Part shown: in pieces, positions 1-6,837 of the stretch
Position numbering within the stretch: the stretch's first letter is position 1
How the letters are laid out: each line of letters begins with the position of its first letter
Origin: a bacterium
GTDB lineage: Bacteria; Actinomycetota; Acidimicrobiia; Acidimicrobiales; CATQHL01
Reading direction: 5' to 3'
Length of the DNA stretch: 10,163 bases
NCBI GenBank assembly: GCA_026713745.1
Contig: JAPONU010000293.1
Location: 1-10,163 of the forward strand
Position numbers and translations under genes: made by a program
The notes under the pieces: model-generated
The model's database searches: none
The model's input: only the letters and a program-made list of their open reading frames with translations
What the model was told of the DNA's origin: nothing

Positions 1-1
1 C

Positions 2-1492
2 TCAGCGGTTCCGCGGGAAGCCCAGGTCGACGCTGCTGGTCGCAGGGTCGGGCCAGCGGCTGGTGACGACCTTGGCGCGGGTGTAGAAGTGGATGCCCTC
101 GGGGCCGTACATGTGCGTGTCGCCGAACAGCGAACCCTTCCAGCCGCCGAAGGAGTAGTAGGACACAGGCACGGGGATCGGCACGTTGATGCCCACCATG
201 CCCGCTCCGGCCTCGAAACCGAAGCGCCGCGCCGCGCCGCCGTCCCGGGTGAAGATGGCGGCGCCGTTGCCCCACGGGTTGTCGTTGACGAGACTCACCG
301 CCTCGTCGTAGCCGGCGACCCGCAGCACACTGAGCACCGGCCCGAAGATCTCGTCGCGGTAGCAGGCCATGTCCGGGGTGACGTGGTCCAGCAGCGAGGG
401 GCCCAGGAACCAGCCGTCGAGGTTGGCGGCGTCGGGACGCCCGTCGCGCACCACGGCGGCGCCGTCGGCCCGGCCGCTGTCGATGTAGCCCGCCACACGG
501 TCGCGGTGCTCGGCGGTGATCAGCGGGCCCATCTCGGCGTCGGGGTCCTCGAGGCCGTCGCCGATGCGGATCTTGTCGAGGCGGGCGTCGATGGCGGCAA
601 CCAGCGGCTCGGCGACGCTGCCCACCGCCACGACGGCGGAGATCGCCATGCAGCGCTCGCCGGAGGACCCGTAGGCGGCGCTCACCGCGGCGTCGGCGGC
701 GAGTTCCACGTCCGCGTCGGGCAGCACGATCATGTGGTTCTTGGCGCCGCCGAGTGCCTGCACCCGTTTGCCACAGCCGGTGCCGGTCTCGTAGATGGCC
801 CGCGCCACCGGCGTGGAGCCCACGAAGCTGACCGCGGCGACGTCGGGATGGGCCAGCAGGCGGTCCACGGCCACCTTGTCGCCCTGCACGAGGTTCACCA
901 CGCCCGGCGGCAGCCCGGCGGTGGCGAGCAGTTCCATCGTGAACAGCGGCGCCGAGGGGTCCTTCTCCGAGGGCTTCAGCACGAACGTGTTGCCGCAGGC
1001 GATGGCGTTGGGGTACATCCACATGGGCACCATCGCCGGGAAGTTGAACGGGGTGATCCCCGCCACGACACCCAGCGGCTGGCGGATGGAGTACACGTCC
1101 ACGCCGCTGGAGGCCTGCTCGGTGTGCTCGCCCTTCAGCAGCTGCCCCACCCCGCAGGCGAACTCGATGTTCTCCAGCCCGCGGCTCACCTCGCCCGCCG
1201 CGTCGGCCAGAACCTTGCCGTGCTCGGCGGTGAGCAGCCGGGCGATGTCGGTGCGGTGGCGGTCCACCAGGTCCCGGTAGCGGAACAGGATCTCGCTGCG
1301 CCGGCCCACCGGCACCTCCCGCCAGAAGGCGAACGCCTCACGCGCCGAGGCCACCGCGGCGTCCACCTCGGCGACGGTGGCGAAGTCCACCTCACCGGTC
1401 TGGGCGCCTGTGGCCGGATTGAAGACGGGGCCGCACCGCTCGCCGGTCCCGGGCGTCAGTTGGCCGTCGATCCAGTGATGAATCCGATTCAT
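2..1492 (-). CDS. mmsA: CoA-acylating (methyl)malonate-semialdehyde dehydrogenase
   Basis: This 496-residue cytosolic enzyme of the aldehyde dehydrogenase superfamily would convert malonate or methylmalonate semialdehyde, NAD+ and CoA to acetyl- or propionyl-CoA, NADH and CO2. The Rossmann-side motif TPFNFP (147-152, Asn150) and Lys173 in KPSEKDPS are visible, as are the catalytic Cys281 in SSGERCMA and EIFGPVLSV (381-389). Where ordinary aldehyde dehydrogenases have the general-base glutamate (ELGG), this protein has ALGGAKNH (247-254). The missing Glu is characteristic of the CoA-dependent MmsA/IolA branch, so it supports this call over a generic aldehyde dehydrogenase. Length is normal. 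The ATG at 1492 has GGAG at 1498-1501, five bases upstream. It is last of the four operon genes, fitting the final step of beta-alanine or beta-aminoisobutyrate breakdown. Which semialdehyde is preferred cannot be read from sequence. Confidence 0.95.
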   Translation of the reverse strand: MNRIHHWIDGQLTPGTGERCGPVFNPATGAQTGEVDFATVAEVDAAVASAREAFAFWREVPVGRRSEILFRYRDLVDRHRTDIARLLTAEHGKVLADAAGEVSRGLENIEFACGVGQLLKGEHTEQASSGVDVYSIRQPLGVVAGITPFNFPAMVPMWMYPNAIACGNTFVLKPSEKDPSAPLFTMELLATAGLPPGVVNLVQGDKVAVDRLLAHPDVAAVSFVGSTPVARAIYETGTGCGKRVQALGGAKNHMIVLPDADVELAADAAVSAAYGSSGERCMAISAVVAVGSVAEPLVAAIDARLDKIRIGDGLEDPDAEMGPLITAEHRDRVAGYIDSGRADGAAVVRDGRPDAANLDGWFLGPSLLDHVTPDMACYRDEIFGPVLSVLRVAGYDEAVSLVNDNPWGNGAAIFTRDGGAARRFGFEAGAGMVGINVPIPVPVSYYSFGGWKGSLFGDTHMYGPEGIHFYTRAKVVTSRWPDPATSSVDLGFPRNR

Positions 1493-1553
1493 GTCCGCTC
1501 CGTGCTCATTGGTCGTTCCTCGATTCCCGTCCGGCCGGCTGCGCCGCCCCGGG

Positions 1554-2969
1554 TCACAGCAGGTACTGCGACAGGCTGCGCCGCAGGTACTGGCCGTCGC
1601 CTCGGCTGCCCAGGTAGTTGCCGCCGTCGACGACCACCCGGCCCCGCGACAGCACCGTCTCGGTCGCCCCGGCGATCTCGAAGCCCTCGAAACACGAGTA
1701 GTCCATGTTCATGTGATGCGTCTCGGCGCTGATGCGGCTGGTGGAGTTGGGGTTGTAGATGACCACGTCGGCATCGGCGCCCGGCGTGATGCTGCCCTTG
1801 CGGGGGTACAGCCCGAACATGCGCGCCGGGGTGGTGGCGCAGGTCTCCACCCAGCGCTCCAGGGACAACTCGCCCTGCACCACGCCCTGGTAGATGAGGT
1901 CCATGCGGTGCTCCACCACGCCGAGCCCGTTGGGGATGAGACGGAAGTCGTCGCGCCCCAGTTCCTTCTGCTCCTTCATGCAGAACGGGCAGTGATCGGT
2001 GGACACCACACACAGGTCGTTGGTGCGCAGACCCCGCCACAGGTCGGCGTGATGGGTCTCGTGGCGGCTTCGCAGCGGCGGCGAGCACACGTAGCCGGCG
2101 CCGGCGAAACCGGGCGCCCCGAGATGCTCCTCCAGGTTGAGGTACAGGTACTGGGGGCAGGTTTCGGCGAAGACGTTGTAGCCCTCGTTGCGGGCGGCCG
2201 CCACGTGCGTCAGAGCCTCGGATGCCGACAGGTGCACGAAGTACACCGGCGTGCCCGCCACCAGCGCCAGCTGGATGGCGCGGTAGGTGGCCTCGCCCTC
2301 CAGGCGGGGCGGCCGCGTGATGCCGTGGTACACCGGGTCGGTCTGGCCCCGGGCGGCGGCCTGCGCGGCGATGACGTCGATGGCGATGCCATTCTCGGCG
2401 TGCATCATGATGAGGCCACCGTTGTGGTGGGCCTGCTGCATGGCCGCCAGGATCTTGCCGTCGTCGCTGTAGAGCACGCCCGGGTAGGCCATGAACAGCT
2501 TGAAGCTGGTGATGCCGTCGTTGATGAGCGTGTCCATCTCCTTGAGCGACCGCTCGTCGATGCCGCCCATGATCATGTGGAAGCCGTAGTCGATGGCACA
2601 CTGCCCCTCGGCCTTGGCGAACCAGGCGTCGAGGCACTCACGCACGTCCTCGCCCTCGCGCTGCACCGCGAAGTCGACGATGGTGGTGGTGCCGCCGTGG
2701 GCGGCGGCCCGGGTGCCGGTCTCGAAGGTGTCCGAGGCGAAGGTGCCGCCGAAGGGCAGCTCCATGTGTGTGTGGACGTCGACGCCGCCGGGCACCACGT
2801 ACCGATCGGCCGCGTTGATGACGTGGACATCCCCACTGCGGCGCAGGCTCTCGGCGATCTCGCTGCCGGGAGCGACGACCGCCTCGATCACCTCCCCCGA
2901 CACCACCACATCGGCCCGGACGCGTCCCGTGGCGCTGACGACGGTCCCGTCGGCGATGAGCGTGCGCAT
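1554..2969 (-). CDS. hydA: Dihydropyrimidinase / D-hydantoinase
   Basis: A 471-residue cyclic amidohydrolase with a binuclear-metal TIM barrel, expected to open dihydrouracil or dihydrothymine to N-carbamoyl-beta-amino acids. The metal ligands can be followed: His66 and His68 in VHTHME, the lysine that becomes carboxylated (Lys157 in TSFKLFMAYPG), His190 in MMHAENG, His246 in FVHLSASEA and Asp325 in STDHCPF. Tyr162 lies in the usual substrate-binding position. Length is typical, and the ATG at 2969 has AGGAGG at 2975-2980 with five bases of spacing. Allantoinase and D-hydantoinase belong to the same superfamily. Neighbouring beta-ureidopropionase, aminotransferase and mmsA favour a pyrimidine role, but hydantoin activity is possible. 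It starts 80 bases after the aminotransferase stop and ends 61 bases before mmsA. Confidence 0.93.
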   Translation of the reverse strand: MRTLIADGTVVSATGRVRADVVVSGEVIEAVVAPGSEIAESLRRSGDVHVINAADRYVVPGGVDVHTHMELPFGGTFASDTFETGTRAAAHGGTTTIVDFAVQREGEDVRECLDAWFAKAEGQCAIDYGFHMIMGGIDERSLKEMDTLINDGITSFKLFMAYPGVLYSDDGKILAAMQQAHHNGGLIMMHAENGIAIDVIAAQAAARGQTDPVYHGITRPPRLEGEATYRAIQLALVAGTPVYFVHLSASEALTHVAAARNEGYNVFAETCPQYLYLNLEEHLGAPGFAGAGYVCSPPLRSRHETHHADLWRGLRTNDLCVVSTDHCPFCMKEQKELGRDDFRLIPNGLGVVEHRMDLIYQGVVQGELSLERWVETCATTPARMFGLYPRKGSITPGADADVVIYNPNSTSRISAETHHMNMDYSCFEGFEIAGATETVLSRGRVVVDGGNYLGSRGDGQYLRRSLSQYLL

Positions 2970-2994
2970 GGCGTCCTCCTGTTCAGTGTTCGGC

Positions 2995-3007
2995 GGGGCG
3001 TCGCCCC
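2995..3007 (-). other. GC-rich hairpin between aminotransferase and hydA
   Basis: GGGGC and GCCCC form a perfect five-pair stem around a three-base loop in the 80-base gap of the minus-strand operon. A second, looser pairing (CCGGT at 3017-3021 with ACCGG at 3032-3036) lies beside it. No T-run follows on the transcript side, and a strong ribosome site for hydA comes next. An intrinsic terminator is therefore unlikely; a processing or stabilising element, or chance in GC-rich DNA, is more plausible. Confidence 0.25.
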
Positions 3008-3049
3008 ATGTGCAATCCGGTCGCGGCGGCTACCGGCCCTCCCCCTGCT

Positions 3050-4333
3050 CTAGCGCAGATCCGCCGCCGCCGCCGTCAGGATCTCGACGGCCTCGTCGAT
3101 CTCGGCGTCGGAGACACACAGGGGTGGGGCGATGCGCAGGACGTTCCCGTAGAGCCCGCCCTTGCCGATCAGCAGGCCGCGCCGGTGGGCCCCCTCGTGC
3201 ACGGCCGCTGCGGCGGCCGCGTGCGGTTCGCGCCCGCCCGGATGGTTGAACTCCATCGCCAGCATCAGGCCGCGGCCACGCATCTCGGCAATCTCCGGCG
3301 TCTGCTCGGCGGCGGGCTCGAGACCGAGGCGCAGGCGGTTGCCCATCTTCGCGGCGTTGGTCTGCAGATCGTGGTCCAGGAGGTACTCCAGGTTGGCCAG
3401 CGCCCCTGCAGACGCCAGCGGGTTGCCGCCGAAGGTGGAGATGGAGTTGACGCCAAGGCTGTCCATGAGTTCACCACGGGCCACCACGCCGCCCAGCGCC
3501 AGGCCGTTGCCCACGCCCTTGGCGAAGGTCAAGAAGTCCGGCACGATGCCGTGGGCCTCATAGCCCCAGAAGTGATCACCGGTACGTCCCCAGCCGGTCT
3601 GCACCTCGTCGCTGATGAACAGGATCCCGCGCTCGTCCAGCACCTCGGCCATGGCGCCGAAGAAGCCGTCGGGCGGTGCCGCGAAGCCCCCCACACCCTG
3701 GATCGGCTCGGCGATCAGGGCGGCGACGTGGCCCGTGGTGCACATGTCGATGACCTCGCGCAGGTCCTGGGTGCAGGCAGCGGTGTACGACTCGTCGTCG
3801 TGGTCGGGCCACGGGCTGCGCATCCGGTAGCCGCCGTGCACGAAGTTGACCGACAGGCCCGAGAGGCGCGAGGCCGACCAGAAGCGGTTGCCGGTGATGG
3901 CCTGGGTGCTGAAGGAGCGGCCATGGTAGCTGTTGCGCAGCGCCAGGATCTGGTGGCTGGCCCGGTAGTTGGTGGCCAGCAGCAGAGCGGCGTCGTTGGC
4001 CTCGGTGCCCGAGGTGGTGAAGAACACCTTGGCGTCGGGAATGCCGCTGAGCCCGGCGATCCTCTCCGCCAGGGCCACCATCGGCTCGATGAGGTACAGG
4101 GTGGAGGTGTGGAGCATCTTGCCGGCCTGTGTCCGGATGGCGTCGATCACCTCCGGCACGTTGTAGCCGGTCATGGTGGTGAGGATCCCGCCGAAGAAGT
4201 CCAGGTGACAGCGGCCCTCGCTGTCCCAGACCCGGCAGCCCTCGCCGCGGGTCAACTCGATTGGTTCCTCGTAGTACAGGGCGAGCCAACTCGGCATCAC
4301 GCTGCGATGGCGGGTGAGCAGTTCTTCAGCCAC
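3050..4333 (-). CDS. Class III PLP aminotransferase, probable beta-alanine (beta-aminoisobutyrate) transaminase
   Basis: From the GTG at 4333 this is 427 residues, normal for fold-type I class III omega-aminotransferases. It would transfer the amino group of beta-alanine or beta-aminoisobutyrate to a keto acid (pyruvate, 2-oxoglutarate or glyoxylate), giving the semialdehyde used by mmsA. Visible motifs are TTSGTEAN (phosphate cup, about residues 106-113), NSYHGRS (134-140), DEVQTGWGRTG with the ring-nitrogen Asp242, and the Schiff-base lysine Lys272 in TFAKGVGNG. The overall style resembles the AGXT2-like group. The frame is open back to an ATG at 4420, but that start would lie inside the preceding gene. 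The GTG has AGGAGG at 4343-4348, nine bases upstream, which settles the choice. The preceding stop is 29 bases away, so the two genes are surely co-transcribed. The keto-acid acceptor cannot be inferred. Confidence 0.9.
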   Translation of the reverse strand: MAEELLTRHRSVMPSWLALYYEEPIELTRGEGCRVWDSEGRCHLDFFGGILTTMTGYNVPEVIDAIRTQAGKMLHTSTLYLIEPMVALAERIAGLSGIPDAKVFFTTSGTEANDAALLLATNYRASHQILALRNSYHGRSFSTQAITGNRFWSASRLSGLSVNFVHGGYRMRSPWPDHDDESYTAACTQDLREVIDMCTTGHVAALIAEPIQGVGGFAAPPDGFFGAMAEVLDERGILFISDEVQTGWGRTGDHFWGYEAHGIVPDFLTFAKGVGNGLALGGVVARGELMDSLGVNSISTFGGNPLASAGALANLEYLLDHDLQTNAAKMGNRLRLGLEPAAEQTPEIAEMRGRGLMLAMEFNHPGGREPHAAAAAAVHEGAHRRGLLIGKGGLYGNVLRIAPPLCVSDAEIDEAVEILTAAAADLR

Positions 4334-4342
4334 GAGCCTCTC

Positions 4343-4348
4343 CCTCCT
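4343..4348 (-). promoter_or_regulatory. Shine-Dalgarno site that fixes the aminotransferase start
   Basis: The minus strand reads AGGAGGGAGAGGCTC immediately before GTG at 4333. The consensus AGGAGG is nine bases from the GTG. It lies just after the stop of the upstream gene, so it favours this GTG over the in-frame ATG at 4420. Confidence 0.8.
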
Positions 4349-4362
4349 GCACGTGCGGCGCG

Positions 4363-5205
4363 CTAACCGGCCACCAGCGAGTCGTAGGCGTCGGGGCGTC
4401 GGTCCCGGTAGAACGCCCACTGGTTCCGGACTTCGCCGATGAGACCCAGGTCCAGGTCGCGGACGATGACCTCCGGATCGGTGTCCGAGGCCAGTTCACC
4501 CACGAACTGCCCGCGCGGGTTGGCGAAGTACGACGTGCCGTAGAAGTCGTTGTCGCCCAGCGGCTCGACGCCCACCCGGTTGATTGCCCCGACGTAGTAC
4601 ATGTTCGCCGCCGCAGACGCGGTCTGCTCCAGCCTCCAGAGGTAGGCCGAGAGGCCCCGGCTGGTGGCCGAGGGGTTGAAGACGATCTGTGCGCCACCGA
4701 GACCCAGCGCGCGCCAGCCCTCGGGGAAGTGACGGTCGTAGCAGATGTAGACCCCCACCTTGCCCACCGCAGTGTCGAAGACGGGGTAGCCGAGGTTGCC
4801 GGGGCGGAAGTAGTACTTCTCCCAGAATCCCTTCACCTGCGGGATGTGGGTCTTGCGGTACTTGCCCAGGTACGTGCCGTCGGCGTCGATGACCGCGGCG
4901 GTGTTGTAGAGCACCCCGGACTGCTCCTCCTCGTAGAGAGGCAGGACCATCACCATGCCCAACTCGGCGGCCAACTCGCAGGCCAGTTGCGTCGTGGGGC
5001 CGTCGGGCACCGCCTCGGCCGTGTCGTAGAACGAGTCGTCCTGCACCTGGCAGAAGTAGGGACCGTTGAACAGCTCCTGGAAGCAGATGACCTGCGCTCC
5101 CTGCTCGGCGGCGGCGCGAGCCGAGGCCACGTGCGCCTCGACCATCGAGTCCGCGTCACCGGTCCATGCCTGCTGTACGAGAGCAGCCCGTACCACGTTG
5201 TCCAT
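4363..5205 (-). CDS. Beta-ureidopropionase (N-carbamoyl-beta-alanine amidohydrolase), nitrilase superfamily
   Basis: A 280-residue carbon-nitrogen hydrolase that would convert N-carbamoyl-beta-alanine to beta-alanine, CO2 and ammonia. The nitrilase triad is Glu44 (CFQELFNGPYF), Lys118 (YRKTHIP) and Cys155 (YICYDRHFPE). GNLGYPVF (136-143), IVFNPSAT (174-181) and AINRVG (207-212), followed by DFYGTSY, recall eukaryotic-type beta-ureidopropionase rather than N-carbamoylputrescine amidase, although QELFNGPYFCQ also occurs in relatives of the latter. It is shorter than the animal enzyme, which carries an N-terminal extension. The ATG at 5205 has GGAG at 5211-5214 with five bases of spacing. As first gene of the operon it faces the divergent oxidoreductase genes across 194 bases. 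Context with hydA makes the pyrimidine assignment strong, though the substrate is inferred. Confidence 0.9.
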   Translation of the reverse strand: MDNVVRAALVQQAWTGDADSMVEAHVASARAAAEQGAQVICFQELFNGPYFCQVQDDSFYDTAEAVPDGPTTQLACELAAELGMVMVLPLYEEEQSGVLYNTAAVIDADGTYLGKYRKTHIPQVKGFWEKYYFRPGNLGYPVFDTAVGKVGVYICYDRHFPEGWRALGLGGAQIVFNPSATSRGLSAYLWRLEQTASAAANMYYVGAINRVGVEPLGDNDFYGTSYFANPRGQFVGELASDTDPEVIVRDLDLGLIGEVRNQWAFYRDRRPDAYDSLVAG

Positions 5206-5399
5206 GACGTCTCCGATCTACCCGCCGCCGGTGCCGGGGCGCGGGACTGTCCAAGTGCGATCCGATGCCGCTTCGGCACGGGAGGCGAATAGTACCACCA
5301 GGCAAATCCGGCAGATATCGGGCGCCGGAGAATGCCTGAACCCGCGAAGAATACGCCTCCGGACGTGCGTTCGACCATTGCGACAGGCATCATGGTGCA
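5206..5399. promoter_or_regulatory. Divergent intergenic control region
   Basis: This gap must carry promoters for both the pyrimidine operon (leftward) and the oxidoreductase genes (rightward). A possible minus-strand -10 element is TACTAT (complement of 5289-5294), with no clear -35. Two inverted repeats stand out: TGCCG-CTT-CGGCA at 5266-5278, and TCCGGC (5307-5312) with GCCGGA (5324-5329) around a spacer containing GATATC. Either could be an operator. No regulator gene is present in the window. I see no convincing -10/-35 pair for the plus strand. Confidence 0.35.
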
Positions 5400-5403
5400 A
5401 TGA
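5332..5403 (+). CDS. Possible 23-codon leader peptide overlapping the FAD-subunit start
   Basis: An ATG at 5332 opens a 23-residue frame (MPEPAKNTPPDVRSTIATGI then MVQ) whose TGA overlaps the ATG of the FAD gene as ATGA at 5400-5403. The FAD gene has no evident Shine-Dalgarno sequence of its own, so entry by translational coupling would make sense. Against this, the leader's own upstream GGAG (5327-5330) is only one base from its ATG, which is too close to work well. A frame of this length is not rare by chance. Confidence 0.2.
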   Translation: MPEPAKNTPPDVRSTIATGIMVQ

Positions 5404-6242
5404 GTGTGCGCGTCGCGGAGTCTCTCGAAGAGGTGTGCGACCTGCTGGCAGCCAACCCGTCGGCCAGCCTGCTCGCGGGCGGAACCGACTTCATGGTGGA
5501 GGTCAACTACAGCGGGCGGCGGCCCGCGTCGGTCATCGCCATCGACCGCGTCCCGGAGCTGTCGGGCTGGCGGCGCCACAACGGTTCCATCGAGATGGGC
5601 GCGGCGTTGACCTACGCCGAGATGGAGCACCCGCTGTTCGCCGCCTACGTTCCGGCGCTCGCGCAGGCGGCGAGGACCGTCGGCTCTCCGCAGATCCGCA
5701 ACGCCGGAACCCTCGGGGGCAATCTGGCCACCGCGTCGCCGGCCGGCGACACGCTGCCCCCGCTGGCGGCACTCGACGCCCGCATCACCGTCTGCTCGGT
5801 GCGGGGCACCCGCGAGCTGCGCCTCGACGAGTTGATCGTCGGCCCCAAGCAGAACACGCTGGCGGCCGACGAGGTGATCCGCAGCGTGACCGTGCCGGTG
5901 ATCGACGGGCCGCAGGAGTTCCTGAAGGTCGGCACCCGCAACGCCATGGTGATCTCGGTGGCCACTGTGGCGCTGGTCCTGGACCGCGCACGGCGGAGTG
6001 TGCGCCTTGCCCTGGGCTCGGTGGCCCCGGTGCCCGTGCGAGCCACCGAAGCCGAGGAGTGGATAGCAGACGCGGCGGACTGGGACTCCCCGGAACCGCC
6101 GGCGGGGGACGTGCTGGCGCGATTCGGCGAACTGGCGGCCGCGGCCGCCAGCCCCATCGACGATCACCGCAGCACGTCCGCATACCGCCGCCACGCCGTC
6201 GCCGTGATGGCCCGCCGAGCGCTGACGAGGGTTCTCTCATGA
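5400..6242 (+). CDS. FAD-binding medium subunit of a xanthine/CO dehydrogenase-type molybdenum hydroxylase (CoxM/XdhB-like)
   Basis: A 280-residue flavoprotein subunit that passes electrons from the [2Fe-2S] subunit to an external acceptor. The FAD pyrophosphate-binding motifs are AGGTD (26-30) and QIRNAGTLGGNLATASPAGD (98-117). The C-terminal CO-dehydrogenase flavoprotein domain is present, ending in DDHRSTSAYRRHAV (254-267) and a short helix. The N-terminus begins close to the first conserved helix, about ten residues shorter than many relatives. No in-frame start exists between the TGA at 5337 and this ATG, so the start is probably right although no ribosome site is obvious. The stop overlaps the ATG of a 35-codon frame. 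The matching molybdopterin subunit is not in the window, so the substrate is unknown; its position opposite the pyrimidine operon only hints at an N-heterocycle. Confidence 0.88.
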   Translation: MSVRVAESLEEVCDLLAANPSASLLAGGTDFMVEVNYSGRRPASVIAIDRVPELSGWRRHNGSIEMGAALTYAEMEHPLFAAYVPALAQAARTVGSPQIRNAGTLGGNLATASPAGDTLPPLAALDARITVCSVRGTRELRLDELIVGPKQNTLAADEVIRSVTVPVIDGPQEFLKVGTRNAMVISVATVALVLDRARRSVRLALGSVAPVPVRATEAEEWIADAADWDSPEPPAGDVLARFGELAAAAASPIDDHRSTSAYRRHAVAVMARRALTRVLS

Positions 6243-6352
6243 GCGGCGGCGCGCGCCCCGCCGGCGCGGCATCGAACCGCCGGACGTACCGGCCCGCAAC
6301 AGCAACCGCTGTGGCCCACCCGGCGACCGCGGAGGGGATCTCATGAGCGGCG
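6235..6352 (+). repeat. 14-base direct repeat bracketing the mini-ORF
   Basis: TCTCATGAGCGGCG occurs at 6235-6248 and again at 6339-6352, exactly 104 bases apart. Each copy covers an ATG start preceded by a purine-rich ribosome site, and both frames begin Met-Ser-Gly. The layout looks like a duplication of the gene junction or an insertion into it. Before that event the FAD stop and the iron-sulfur start would have overlapped directly as ATGA. Confidence 0.7.
6239..6346 (+). CDS. Possible 35-residue peptide coupled to both neighbours by ATGA overlaps
   Basis: The frame starts at ATG 6239, inside the FAD gene's stop (ATGA), and ends with TGA at 6344-6346, overlapping the next ATG at 6343. It fills the gap exactly, in a third reading frame. 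GAGGG at 6226-6230 is eight bases upstream. The product is basic and rich in Ala, Arg and Pro, with no cysteine, signal peptide or recognised motif. It may simply keep ribosomes moving into the iron-sulfur gene, acting as a coupling bridge after a 104-base insertion. No function can be assigned to the peptide, and chance is possible because stops are infrequent in GC-rich DNA. Confidence 0.35.
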   Translation: MSGGARPAGAASNRRTYRPATATAVAHPATAEGIS

Positions 6353-6837
6353 AGGCCGCGCTGCACTACACGCTGCACGTGAACGGCTCCGACCGCGATG
6401 TGGCCGACGCCTGGCCCGGCGAGAGCCTGCTGTACGTGCTGCGCGAACGTCTCGGCCTGCCGGGCACCAAGAACGCCTGCGACCAGGGCGAGTGCGGATC
6501 GTGCACCGTGCTGGCCGACGGCCTGCCGGTGTGCTCGTGCATGATGCTGGCGGCCGCCGCCGTCGGGCGCGACATCGTCACGGTGGAGGGACTCGGCACC
6601 GACGGTGAACTGACCGACGTCCAGCAGGCCTTCGTGGACCACGGTGCCGTGCAGTGCGGCTTCTGCACCCCCGGCCTGATCGTGGCCGCCGATCACCTGC
6701 TGTCGGTCAACCCGGCACCCACCGAACTGGAAATCCGCGAGGCCATCTCCGGCAACCTCTGCCGCTGCACCGGCTACGGCCGCGTCATCGCCGCCATAGC
6801 CGCCGCGGCCGAGGACCGTTCCGCCGTCCGGGGCTGA
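6343..6837 (+). CDS. [2Fe-2S] small subunit of a molybdenum hydroxylase (CoxS/XdhC-like)
   Basis: A 164-residue electron-transfer subunit of the xanthine dehydrogenase family, carrying two [2Fe-2S] clusters between the molybdenum site and FAD. The N-terminal plant-ferredoxin-like domain has Cys46, Cys51 and Cys54 in CDQGECGSC, then Cys66 after an eleven-residue spacing; Cys64 is an extra nearby cysteine. The C-terminal helical domain has Cys105 and Cys108 (QCGFCTPG) and Cys140 and Cys142 (NLCRCTGYGRV). All eight ligands are present and the length is normal, so the gene looks intact. GGAGGGG at 6331-6337 precedes the ATG by five bases. In most operons of this type the large molybdopterin subunit follows; here an unrelated convergent gene follows after 83 bases. 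Confidence 0.92.
   Translation: MSGEAALHYTLHVNGSDRDVADAWPGESLLYVLRERLGLPGTKNACDQGECGSCTVLADGLPVCSCMMLAAAAVGRDIVTVEGLGTDGELTDVQQAFVDHGAVQCGFCTPGLIVAADHLLSVNPAPTELEIREAISGNLCRCTGYGRVIAAIAAAAEDRSAVRG

Noticed and set aside
89..4366. Long plus-strand reading frames (89-1732, 1491-3053, 3008-4366) opposite the catabolic operon
   Set aside because: They are rich in Arg, Gly, His and Val, have no recognisable domain, and lie antisense to four clearly identified enzymes. They arise because GC-rich coding DNA has few stops on the opposite strand.
4334..4420. ATG at 4420 as the aminotransferase start
   Set aside because: It would overlap the end of the beta-ureidopropionase gene and add an Arg-rich segment with no family similarity. 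GTG at 4333 has a consensus ribosome site.
4363..5205. N-carbamoylputrescine amidase as the identity of the nitrilase-family gene
   Set aside because: Some motifs are shared, but the NLGYPVF, FNPSAT and AINRVG block and the hydA/mmsA neighbours match beta-ureidopropionase better.
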